This document shows, in pieces, positions 7,801-16,700 of a stretch of 24,851 nt of DNA (the first letter of the stretch is position 1; every line of letters begins with the position of its first letter). A program made the position numbers and the translations under genes. The notes below the pieces were generated by a model, which saw only the letters and a program-made list of their open reading frames with translations, made no database searches and was not told the DNA's origin. The DNA comes from a virus, in IMG/VR virus record IMGVR_UViG_3300044846_003286, positions 1-24,851 of that record; one strand, written 5' to 3'.

Positions 7801-10800
7801 CTTTAGAAGATGACCTTTCTATAAACCTTGGTCGTCCCGTTACAGTTACTAAACAGCTTGATGCTAATAGAAACCCAGTTGTACAGGCTACAAAGCCAGT
7901 TTATGAGGTTAAAGATAGAGTTACTGGAGAATCTCTTTTAAGGTTTAAGAGTGGCGACACTTTCTCTTTGAACAGTGTTCCAGCATACTCTGAGTCAAAA
8001 TCATATTCAAGTTATAGAAGTACGCAGCAAGAAGAAAATATAACAAGTAGAATACAAGAGGCTCTTAAATCCAAGGATATTACTCAAGAACAGTATGATC
8101 TTTTTACAGAACAAGGATTCAATCTTTCACACATGAACTCTGGTGGACAAGTTCCAGGATACAATGCTGGAGCACTTATTGGAAAATCTCTTAGAAGAAG
8201 AGTAAGACCTGGAAAAGAAGAAAGACTTGCCCAACAAAGTGCTCTTCATAATTTTGCCTTTGATTCTAGAAATGTAAGAGGAACTCCAGAAATGGATACT
8301 ATTTTAGGAATGATGAATCCTCTTACTCAAAAAACTAGGGCAACTAGAGGAACTGTTTTAGGATCAACGAGGAATAAAGAGTTACCATATGCACAGCAAA
8401 AGAAAATTGTTTCTGCAATTAAAGAAGGAAGATATGAAGACCTATTTGGAATGAAATTAAATTTCAAGGGTGGAGCAGGATCTTATACAACTAAAAGAGA
8501 TTTAGATTTTTCACCATTTATTGGAGATCTTAGCAATCCAACTTTAAAAGATTTTTCATATGGCTTTATGGGGTTGGACACTCAAAAGAAAGATATTAGC
8601 AAATTAAGAAAAATAATGAAGACCCCTAAGATTAAAAAACTTACTCCTGGAACTGCAGAATATGCAAGAGAACTTGCAATGGCTGGATGGAGTCCTGCCC
8701 GTTCCTTTAGACCTGGACCTAATCCCACTATTGGTAGCGATTGGACCTTTGAACAAGTTCTTGCAAATAAAACAAGAGAGTACAACAATGCTAAAAAACG
8801 TTTAAATAAAACTTTTCCAGATAAAAAAATTCAACAATTATTTATTGATGAAATGGTTGGATCTGGAGTCCTTGCTCTTGATGTGCAAAAAGCGTCATAT
8901 AAACACCCTGTAATGTCTGATAGAAACAATAGAGTAAAAAGGCTTCGTGCAAAAGAGCATGAATTACTTGTTGGAAATAGAACTTCTGAAATAACTGGAG
9001 TAGCAAGTGATTTAAGAACTAAATTACCATCTTTAATTACTAAATCTGGAGCACAAGGATATAATAAGGGTGGAATGATTCCAGGTACGCAATATCTAAA
9101 TGCTGGGTCACAAGTTCTTAAACTTTTACAAAATCAAAAACAATTTGGTTTTATGAGCAATCCTTCAAATCCGTTTACTTTTGAATCAGCTTTTTTGACT
9201 GGGGCTAAAGGAGATAACCCAGTTGGAACCTGGGCAAGAACTCTTGGAACCCCTAAAGATTCTAAAGCTACACTAGAGTACTTATTTTCTAATGATGAAA
9301 CAAAATCTACCGTTCTTCCTATGATTGGAGCAATGCTTGTAAATGCTAGGTCAAAAGGTGCTAGTGGTCTTTCGCCATCTGCAAATCTTTCAGCAGACAG
9401 CTCTTCTTTAGTTAAAAAACTACAAGATAGAGGAATTTTAGGAAGAGAATACTCAAGTGAAATAACAAATGCATTTGACAAGGCAGATGCAGGTTCTCAA
9501 GTTGCCAAAGCTGTACGCAGTGTTACAGGTTCAATGGATGCAGGAGTGTCAACTGGAAACTATCACGCTCTTTTGCCAAAAGATATAGACACCTTTGGAG
9601 AAATTGCAAGAATGCTTTTAAGAAGCAAGGGTAAAGAAAATATTTCACAAGAAGAAGCCACTATGATAATGAATGAAATTATTAAACGTGGAACATTAGA
9701 TGATTTCTTAAAATCAGAAGCTGGCTTTAAAAATTTGCTTTTAAATTCTGGAAACATTGTTCCTGGAATGGGCAATACAGATACTGTTCCAGCAATGCTA
9801 ACCCCTGGAGAATTTGTTGTTAATAAGGAAGCTACTAAAAATAATTTGGGACTTCTTCATCAAATAAATGGGTCTCAAGCAATGAATAATGGTGGTGTTG
9901 CTGGAGGAGTTCAGTATTTTGCTGAAAAAAATAAACAAAGAGTTGTTCAATATTTTTCTCCAAAAACTTCAAAAGGAGCAGATGGAAGTCCAGGACAAAA
10001 GGGTGGAACAGCAGTTAAAAGAGCAGGACTTGCAGGATCAGCTGGAAGTATTGTTGGTGGTGTTGGAGGATTTATGTTAGCAGAAAAAATGGGAATTGAT
10101 AGCATGGCTGGTCAATTTGCTGTGTCTATAGCTGCTGGAATAGCAGCACAAAAAGCACTTGCTGGTGCAACACTTTTGCTTACAAGATCTACAAAAGCGG
10201 CAGGAGCTAAAGATGCGCTTTATCCAGTGCTATCAAGACTAGGTCCTAGAGCATTAAAGATGGCAGGACCAATTACTGGAGCAACGTTAGCATTTACTGC
10301 ACTTGGATTTGCTGCTTATGCTTTAAGTAAAAAAATAAAAGATGCAGAAAAATCTGGAGCAAAATTTTCAAAAGCAATGTATGGAAGCTCAGAAACTATA
10401 AAGCAAATTGGAGATGTTTTTGGAAGAGAATCTTTTGCTGCAACAGCTAGAAGAGCCTCTGCTGAAAAGGTAATTGGAAAAAATTCAGAAGAGGCTGCTG
10501 CAGAATCTAGCAAATTTATGCAAGGAGATGTTGGTAAAAAACTTCTTGAAGATATTAAGTTAGTTAAAGAAGAAGGCGGAATTGCTATGGATGCCTTAAC
10601 TAATCAACTTTCTTCTGGAATTTTAGCAGGGGTTCTAACTCAAGAAGAGGCAAAGGCAATTGCAACAGATATAGGTGTAGCTTTAAATGATAGAACAATT
10701 GCAATAACAGTTTCTGGACAATTAAATAAATTAATGGGTCCAGATGGTAAAGATTTATTAAAAAATGTTTCTTCTATAACTGCAAAAATTTCTCCAGAAT

Positions 10801-13118
10801 TTGATGCATCAGTTTTAAGACAACAGGCACAAAAGGCTTTAGAAGATAAAGTTGGTAGTAATGGAATAGGTGGAATAATATCTTCATTTTTTGTTAATGA
10901 AAAAGATTTTACTAGAAACTTTATGCTTCAATCAATTTCTGAAAGAAATCTTCAAGCTTATACAAATGAATCTCAAGCAAGAGAGCTTTTAAATTTAGCA
11001 TATCAAGAAGGAGCAATAACTCTTGAAGAATTAATTAAAAAACAAAAAGAGCTTTTAGAGGTTTCAAAAAATCAACAGGCAGAGTCAGACAAGGCAAGGG
11101 CTGCAGCTCTTGGGTATAATACTATGCAAGAGGCTGCTGCTGCAGGTAAGCAAACGTTTAATGCTGGAAGAGGTCTTCAAATGTCCTCTGATCCAGCTGC
11201 TTTAAAGGCTATTAATGAGCAAAAAGATTTAGTAAAAAAGATGTTTGAAGAAGAGCTTGAGTACTCAGATAAAGCAACAAATAAAATGATGCTAGACCTT
11301 CAAAAACTTTCTAAAGTTGATATGGGAATTTATACAGATCTTTTAAATGGTACTGTTGACCCAATAAATATTCCAATTCTTACAAGACTAAGTGGAGATT
11401 TAGATCAAGAAGGAATTGACAAGCTTGAAGAAAAATTGTTAATCTTAGAAAATATGCCAAACATTGATAAAGTAATTGATTTTCAAATGGATGGGGTAGA
11501 AGAAGTCAATGCTGCGTATGATTTGTATTTAGAAGTAGAAAAAGCAGATAGTGTTGAAAAAAGAATATCAATATTATATGAACAGTCTGGACTTGAAATG
11601 ACAAAGGATCAGTATAATCAATTTTCAGGACTTCCAGATGTTCAGCAAAAAATGTTTGTTGTAGAATATGTAACAAGAAAAACAGAACTTAATGCAAAAA
11701 TATCAGTTGAAGTGGATGAAAAAGGTGGAAAAGCAAGTTTGGCAAGAATAGGTATTTTAAATAAAAAGGTTCAGTCATTGTTTTCAGAAGTTCTTGGTCC
11801 AATTGCAGACACCGTTTCAACTACTGATAAAATTGGAGATAGTGCAACAGGAGATAAAGCTAAAAAAGAAGAAGACAAGCTTAAGAAATTAAAAGATATG
11901 CTTATGGAAAGATTTAAACTTCAAGAAATGCTTATTGATAAAGAAGCAGAAGGATCTAATAATAGAATTAAGCAATTAAATAGAGAAATTGAATTAGAAC
12001 AAAGAGAAGTTAGTTTAAGACAAAAGGCTCTAGAAGATCTTGCTAAAAAAGAAAATGCTGTTAACGATGCTTATAACTTAAGAGTAGACGCTCTAGACAA
12101 AGTTTCAGAATCAAATTCAAGAATTGGAGAACAAGAAAGATCTAGAATTGGTCTAGCTTCTGCCCTTGCCTCTGGAGACATTGCAGCAGCAGCAAGTATC
12201 TCTAGTGAAATGCAACAGCAGTCTGCACAATATCAAATTGAAGATGCTAAAGCAGCACTTGAAAAACAAAGACAGGTAGATTTAGATGCACTAACAGTTT
12301 CTATAAATGGAAAACTAGTGACAAGAAAGGGTATTGAATCTGAAATAGAAAAAATTCAAGGTGGAATTTATGATAAGGGAATTGAAATTCAAGGTATACA
12401 AGATACTTTAATAGGATTTGAACAAAGAAAGCTAGACATTGCAAAAGAGCGTGAAAAAGTAGAAACAAGAATGTATTTAATAGCTCAAAGACAAGCTATT
12501 TTAGATTTGACAAAGAATAAGAAAAAACTTACAAAAGAAGATCAAGCAGCACTTGCAAGCTACACTTCTTCTTTTAATAGTGTTAGAGAGATGTACAATA
12601 CAGCAAATCCTGGAGAAAAAGTAGATAAGTTAAATTATGGTGGATCGGTAGCAAGAATGGCAAATGGTGGAATTGCCTACAAGGGTTCTACAGAACCCCC
12701 TCCAGCACTAAGGATGGGTACTGCTGGATCAGTTCCTGGAATAGGTATGACAGATAAAGTCAATGCTTTATTAACTCCTGGAGAGTTTGTTATTAGAAAA
12801 TCAGTAGCAGATAAAAATAGAGGATTTCTAGAATCTTTAAATAGTCAAGTATTCCCTGGTATGGGTAGAAAAGAATCTGTTCCAACAAATAATTTCTTAG
12901 ATGGAATAGGGTCTCCAAGATATTCTATACCAGAGCAAAATGTAGGAAATATTCCTGTAAATAATGTTTCATCACAGTCTTCTAACATGTATAATAATAC
13001 ATATAGCGTAAATGTAAATGTATCTGGAACAAATGCATCACCAGATGATATTGCAAATGTAGTTATGGCAAAACTTTCGAATCAAAATAGAGGAAATTTA
13101 AGGAGTAGTAGATACTAA
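4833..13118 (+). CDS. Tail tape measure protein, 2761 residues
   Basis: The protein sets tail length and is probably ejected ahead of DNA. Residues 1-130 are helical. Residues about 170-445 match the TP901-type tape measure core (around GKTFMELEKQVVGFKKVYGD). A hydrophobic stretch lies at about 532-566. Three linker cassettes carry PGEFV, starting near residues 696, 1643 and 2634. Between them are two long regions (about 740-1635 and 1690-2620); the second contains Gly/Ala-rich hydrophobic segments (about 1731-1831) and a charged coiled coil (about 2344-2556). The C-terminus is Asn/Ser-rich with alternating Val. At roughly 1.5 angstrom per residue, a fully helical ruler would allow a tail of up to about 410 nm, probably less because much of the protein looks globular. 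The start overlaps the chaperone stop, with GAGGTGG about 10 nt upstream. It is exceptionally long even for siphophages. Confidence 0.93.
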   Translation: MAEIAKGIIDIEINTGSASSELKLLLAQINAFQLALNKGNADQAAFSAKFSKALQQAINQTGSFTAETIRLQTAAATLDKTLTKGKISLGQFFSAKYNKNSAIAAETMALASERARRLQTQFIATSAAANGFQDALAVRPLAAFSTEAAIAGQKAQIMSSMFKQGTTQLINFGKNVQWAGRQLMVGFTVPLTIFGAVAGKTFMELEKQVVGFKKVYGDLFTTPAELNQNLEAVKGLAAEYTKYGIAVKDTIGLAAQAAAAGRQGTELTDSVTQATRLATLGQMDQNAALETTISLQSAFRLSGQDLADTINFLNMVENQTVVSLQDISAAIPRVAPVIQGLGGDVKDLTVFLAAMQEGGVDAAEGANALKSGLASLINPTKQATAMLSGMGINLQSIIEANKGDLMGTVQSFAQALATLDQFSRQQALEQVFGKFQYAKLGALFENISREGSQAQQVIATLGYSTEQLAATADKELKTIEESFGVQLTGAIERFKLAIAPIGEIFVKLAIPLVNLATKIAEAFNGLSDGQKKFAAIGAVIVGIVVPAVTMLTGLFLNLIGTLAKMGQGISLFGMGLIKGGPLGAIKAVTQSAKYLSLAEMDAAMAAQQLIGPTQALNTTLINQAMAGNTAAASIGNLTKAYAAMIATQAGATRSFPGVFGTAGAAGVSAKTSQVVVRGLQRRNSGGPIFMSDGTTVPGMGNTDTVPAMLTPGEFVVNKEATKNNLGLLHSINDSKSPQGLNSGGKAKGMQYFAKNNRQRVVKKALDELFNMRGGFGGLTFKQVLGQSSKRMSIPGNFKVRGLSGRNSQVESSVLPISSPQELAEAFAGREKSRLLETFGISVGILPARLNKLLSSGTNGANAQDVKKFIEIAGDDFLEPFRKAYVDSNGPGILDTSKITGSLIEKLGNLKPGEKINDNTFRRLLDQSIGDSEKLAHVVKMRTDSSNTGMGRITGVAKNTRKRAESLGIEVPVNEKGKVTASAASNALIRALEDDLSINLGRPVTVTKQLDANRNPVVQATKPVYEVKDRVTGESLLRFKSGDTFSLNSVPAYSESKSYSSYRSTQQEENITSRIQEALKSKDITQEQYDLFTEQGFNLSHMNSGGQVPGYNAGALIGKSLRRRVRPGKEERLAQQSALHNFAFDSRNVRGTPEMDTILGMMNPLTQKTRATRGTVLGSTRNKELPYAQQKKIVSAIKEGRYEDLFGMKLNFKGGAGSYTTKRDLDFSPFIGDLSNPTLKDFSYGFMGLDTQKKDISKLRKIMKTPKIKKLTPGTAEYARELAMAGWSPARSFRPGPNPTIGSDWTFEQVLANKTREYNNAKKRLNKTFPDKKIQQLFIDEMVGSGVLALDVQKASYKHPVMSDRNNRVKRLRAKEHELLVGNRTSEITGVASDLRTKLPSLITKSGAQGYNKGGMIPGTQYLNAGSQVLKLLQNQKQFGFMSNPSNPFTFESAFLTGAKGDNPVGTWARTLGTPKDSKATLEYLFSNDETKSTVLPMIGAMLVNARSKGASGLSPSANLSADSSSLVKKLQDRGILGREYSSEITNAFDKADAGSQVAKAVRSVTGSMDAGVSTGNYHALLPKDIDTFGEIARMLLRSKGKENISQEEATMIMNEIIKRGTLDDFLKSEAGFKNLLLNSGNIVPGMGNTDTVPAMLTPGEFVVNKEATKNNLGLLHQINGSQAMNNGGVAGGVQYFAEKNKQRVVQYFSPKTSKGADGSPGQKGGTAVKRAGLAGSAGSIVGGVGGFMLAEKMGIDSMAGQFAVSIAAGIAAQKALAGATLLLTRSTKAAGAKDALYPVLSRLGPRALKMAGPITGATLAFTALGFAAYALSKKIKDAEKSGAKFSKAMYGSSETIKQIGDVFGRESFAATARRASAEKVIGKNSEEAAAESSKFMQGDVGKKLLEDIKLVKEEGGIAMDALTNQLSSGILAGVLTQEEAKAIATDIGVALNDRTIAITVSGQLNKLMGPDGKDLLKNVSSITAKISPEFDASVLRQQAQKALEDKVGSNGIGGIISSFFVNEKDFTRNFMLQSISERNLQAYTNESQARELLNLAYQEGAITLEELIKKQKELLEVSKNQQAESDKARAAALGYNTMQEAAAAGKQTFNAGRGLQMSSDPAALKAINEQKDLVKKMFEEELEYSDKATNKMMLDLQKLSKVDMGIYTDLLNGTVDPINIPILTRLSGDLDQEGIDKLEEKLLILENMPNIDKVIDFQMDGVEEVNAAYDLYLEVEKADSVEKRISILYEQSGLEMTKDQYNQFSGLPDVQQKMFVVEYVTRKTELNAKISVEVDEKGGKASLARIGILNKKVQSLFSEVLGPIADTVSTTDKIGDSATGDKAKKEEDKLKKLKDMLMERFKLQEMLIDKEAEGSNNRIKQLNREIELEQREVSLRQKALEDLAKKENAVNDAYNLRVDALDKVSESNSRIGEQERSRIGLASALASGDIAAAASISSEMQQQSAQYQIEDAKAALEKQRQVDLDALTVSINGKLVTRKGIESEIEKIQGGIYDKGIEIQGIQDTLIGFEQRKLDIAKEREKVETRMYLIAQRQAILDLTKNKKKLTKEDQAALASYTSSFNSVREMYNTANPGEKVDKLNYGGSVARMANGGIAYKGSTEPPPALRMGTAGSVPGIGMTDKVNALLTPGEFVIRKSVADKNRGFLESLNSQVFPGMGRKESVPTNNFLDGIGSPRYSIPEQNVGNIPVNNVSSQSSNMYNNTYSVNVNVSGTNASPDDIANVVMAKLSNQNRGNLRSSRY
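6918..7019 (+). repeat. Tape measure linker cassette 1 (PGEFV motif)
   Basis: It encodes residues 696-729, starting VPGMGNTDTVPAML and containing PGEFVVNKEATKNN. A Gly-Gly motif precedes it and QYFAKNNRQRVV follows about 20 residues later. The 34 residues are identical to cassette 2 although 19 of 34 codons differ. Confidence 0.9.
9759..9860 (+). repeat. Tape measure linker cassette 2 (PGEFV motif)
   Basis: It encodes residues 1643-1676, identical in protein sequence to cassette 1. It is followed by QYFAEKNKQRVV, matching the QYFAKNNRQRVV after cassette 1, so the repeated unit extends beyond the identical core. Confidence 0.9.
12732..12833 (+). repeat. Tape measure linker cassette 3, diverged
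   Basis: It encodes residues from about 2634, VPGIGMTDKVNALLTPGEFV, then IRKSVADKNRGFLESLN. It keeps the spacing and PGEFV core of cassettes 1 and 2 but is diverged elsewhere. It lies just after the coiled coil and about 90 residues from the C-terminus. Partial Gly-Gly/Pro-Gly linkers also occur near 8143 and 9067. Confidence 0.8.
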
Positions 13119-13726
13119 TGGTTAGTAGTGCATACCTTTCTGGTAGAAAAAAATATACAAGACCACAGGCAATTATTTTCTCCAACAATCCTGGAGTATT
13201 TAATGCTTTAACTGGTGATAGAACTATTGATGGAGTAGAAGGAGAAGACTTTATAGTCCTATCTGATCACAATAGAAGTGATATATCTTTTAAAACAAAT
13301 AGATTAGAAAACAGAAAAAGAATGGTAAATGGTCATATGCGTTCTTATCATATTGCAGATAAAATGAATCTTTCTTTTTCTTATAACTTGCTGCCATCTA
13401 GATCCTTTAGTGGAGATCAGTCTTTTAGTTCAAGTGGTCAATATTTAAATAATTTAATTGAGTATACCGTTGACGGTGGAGCAGGTGGAGCAGAGCTCCT
13501 AGAATGGTACGACACTAATCCTGGATCTTTTTATGTTTTTATATCTTACGATAAGCCACAAAGTTTTTCTGTAGATCCAGAAAATCCTCAAGAATATTAC
13601 AACAAATTAGATAAGTATTCAGATGAATTAGAAGTATTTTTCTCAGACTTTAGTTATAATGTGATTAAAAGAGGCGGAGCTAACCACGACCTTTGGGATA
13701 TTTCTATTTCTCTTGAGGAAGTATAA
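13118..13726 (+). CDS. Distal tail-like minor tail protein
   Basis: A 202-residue beta-rich protein directly after the tape measure gene, where siphophages place the distal tail protein that starts the tail tip and connects tube to hub. It contains strand-like segments such as RMVNGHMRSYHIADKMNLSF and ends HDLWDISISLEEV. AGGAG lies 12 nt upstream and the start overlaps the tape measure stop (TAATG). Its stop in turn overlaps the next start, suggesting coupled translation at a fixed ratio with the hub protein. The assignment is by position, size and beta character; I see no diagnostic motif. Confidence 0.55.
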   Translation: MVSSAYLSGRKKYTRPQAIIFSNNPGVFNALTGDRTIDGVEGEDFIVLSDHNRSDISFKTNRLENRKRMVNGHMRSYHIADKMNLSFSYNLLPSRSFSGDQSFSSSGQYLNNLIEYTVDGGAGGAELLEWYDTNPGSFYVFISYDKPQSFSVDPENPQEYYNKLDKYSDELEVFFSDFSYNVIKRGGANHDLWDISISLEEV

Positions 13727-16700
13727 TGTTTTTAGATGCAGACTTAATAGATCACGTTCAAACTAAAAACAGTATATCCATAGACTCTTTGGTTATTGCT
13801 GAAATAAATCAAAACGATTTATCAAACCTAGATGATTTTGGAAACTATAGATTTAGACCAGATAGTGCAAGTGTTGTTTATAGAACACTCTACCCGTCTT
13901 ATGATTTTCAAGATAGTGCAAGTGCTTATATAAATGCCCTAGAATCTAATTATATATCTGAGTACAAAACAGAAAATCCCAACGAGCCTCTTACATTTAG
14001 TACAAGAGAAACAAATAGAGAGTTATATTTTTCACTAAAAGATTGTATAAAGCCTTTTAGACCAAGATCTGGAATTAATAAAATTGTTTACTTTGGAACA
14101 GAGAACATTGATAATGAACAATTTGTTGACAGCATAAGATCTGGATCAAGACCAAGGTACTACTTTTGTTCTAGATTTGATAAGTTTAAATACTGGAATT
14201 CTTTTAGAAAAGAAAATGGTCAAGATTTTGGAATATCAAGTACAAGTCCTACATTCTTTACCTCTGCAGATCCTTCTTATAAGATAGAAGATTGTGCTCC
14301 ATTTTTTACTTACAAAAATGAAGTTGCCACAAATAGAATAGTTGTAAAAGTGCAAACTAATTTAGGAGACCCCTCAGGTCGTGGCATGAGTGGTGAAAGA
14401 CTTGTTCAAAGCAACATTAGGAAAAATAATAAGTCTATACCAGATCCCTTAGAAAATGTACAAAAATCTTCTGTTCCAAAAAGATGGAAGATTCAATATC
14501 TTGATTCATCAAATACATGGAACGATGCAATATCTTTTAATGAAAACTCTATAAGAAAAAATGGATCTAGAATTGTTGATTGGCACGGTCATGTAGAAAT
14601 ATATTATGGCATAAAAATACCAGAAATGTTTAAACAAAGTTTTCATCTTTATCAAAGTTTACAAAATGTTAATCAGCTTCCAGATTTAGCAAGAGAAGGA
14701 GACGCTTACTTGATTGGCAGCTCAACAACAAATCCAGGAACTCTTTATGTATACAGTCAAGAAGAGGAAGAATTTTTAACTTTTGATGCAGAGTATGGTT
14801 TTTCTTTACTAGAAGATGATGATACAAAAAGAGTTGGACTAATTAAAAAAGTTTCAAATCCAGATTATTTTAATGTAGAAGGGGTAACTACATATAGAGA
14901 CTTTATTTTTATAAAAGGAATAAGAGTTGTTGTAGAAACAATGTATGCTCCAAATAAAACTTTTGATTTAATTGAAGTATCTCCAAGATTAAAGATTGAT
15001 ATAACAGACTATGTTTTAGATTATGATATTAGTAAAAATATTATGGCAACAGATTTTGGTCTCCCAGTTGGTGGTCTAGTAGCATCTACTGGAGTAATTA
15101 ATTTATCAAATCATGATGCAGTATTTACAGAGCTTAATACATTTAATCCTGCTACCAAAACAGGAAGTATTGTTGCAAACAATCTTAAGCCACAAATTAA
15201 ATTTGACTTTTATGAATCAGTATTAGATGTTAATGGGTTTGATAAATTTATTCCATTAAAAACATTCTTTTCAGAAAATGCTGCAGTTGCAACTAGTGGT
15301 CTAGAAGATGTATCTTTAACTTTAAGAGATGCTTACTTTATTTTAGAATCAAACAAAGCTACTCCAATATTTTTACAAAACTGTACGCTAACTATGGCTG
15401 TGGCACTCCTTCTAGATAGTATTGGTTTTAGTAACTATGTCTTTAAAAATATTAACACTGCAAATGATCCAGTTATTCCATTTTTCTTTGTAGAGCCAGA
15501 CGTATCGGTTGCAGAAGTATTACAAAGAATTGCAAAATCAACTCAAACTGCAATGTTCTTTGATGAATATAATAATTTTGTAGTTATGCCAAAAGAATAT
15601 TTGATGCCTGAAATTTCTGTAAGAAATGATAATCCATCTATATCTGAAAGACTTATAACTTTATACGGACAAAAAACTGGAAATGTAGTTCCAAACATTG
15701 AAACAATTTCTGGATTTGAAACAAAAATATTAAATGACGGTCAAATAAACTATACTACTAGATATATTCAAAGAGAGGTTTCAAGACTAGAACAGGCAAG
15801 TTTAAGTTTGAGTGAAAGAACCTATGGATACAAGAGTGCAGTACTTTGGGAGCTTGGAAACCAGCAAGAGTCAAGAACCATAAATCAGCCAACTGCACAA
15901 GTTGGATACGCTCTTGGTGCTGTTCCTCTTAACACCAATCTTGGTAGTGCTGCTCCTTTTGTAGAAAACTATCAAATTAAAAATAACACAATAGATGTTG
16001 GAGAAAGTGCCTTTTGGCTACCAAAATTCCAGGGTTATTTATATGCAAATGGAGAAATTATAAGATACGATGCACAACAATTTATAGTAGACTCTCCATC
16101 TGCTTCTGCTACAAATGGAATTGTTTGGATTACAAATAACAACGAGTATCAAAAATATTTTTCTACCCTTAGATTTAATGGAAAAATGACACTTACTGGA
16201 CTTCTTAGAATTTATACTGAGCCTTTTTATGAAAATGCAAGTGGTTCAAACTTTGAAGAGCTAGAAGAAAATGTTAGATACAAAAATGGAGAAGTAAAAT
16301 CTCATGGAAGAGGTCAATTTGGAACATCCATTGTAAGCCACTTTGCAGGATTAAACAGCTACTGGTCAAACATTAATAATAGAAAATCATTTAGAATGGA
16401 TTCTACAAATATTTTTAGCTCTACTCCAACAGAGTTTTTAACATCTTTACCAGTCTCTTCTACCCCAGCCTTATCCCCACTTGGAAATGATAGTCAGTCT
16501 AAATTAAACTCAAGTGTAAATTCTAGAATAGCTAACTTCATGAAGCAGTCAACAAGGTCAGAAGGATTTTCTAGCTACTCTGCTTTAAATAGTGAAGGTC
16601 AGCAGAATACTGCTGGAATTCAATCTTCTGCATTAATTTTAAATGGACCTTATCCAGTAACACAACCTATTGCTCCCGATGCAAATTTAAATTCAAGCGA

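Noticed and set aside
9889-10080. Forward open frame within the tape measure gene
   Set aside because: Its product is low-complexity (Gln, Leu, Val, Glu) and arises from the repetitive codons of the tape measure frame; it has no supporting start signal.
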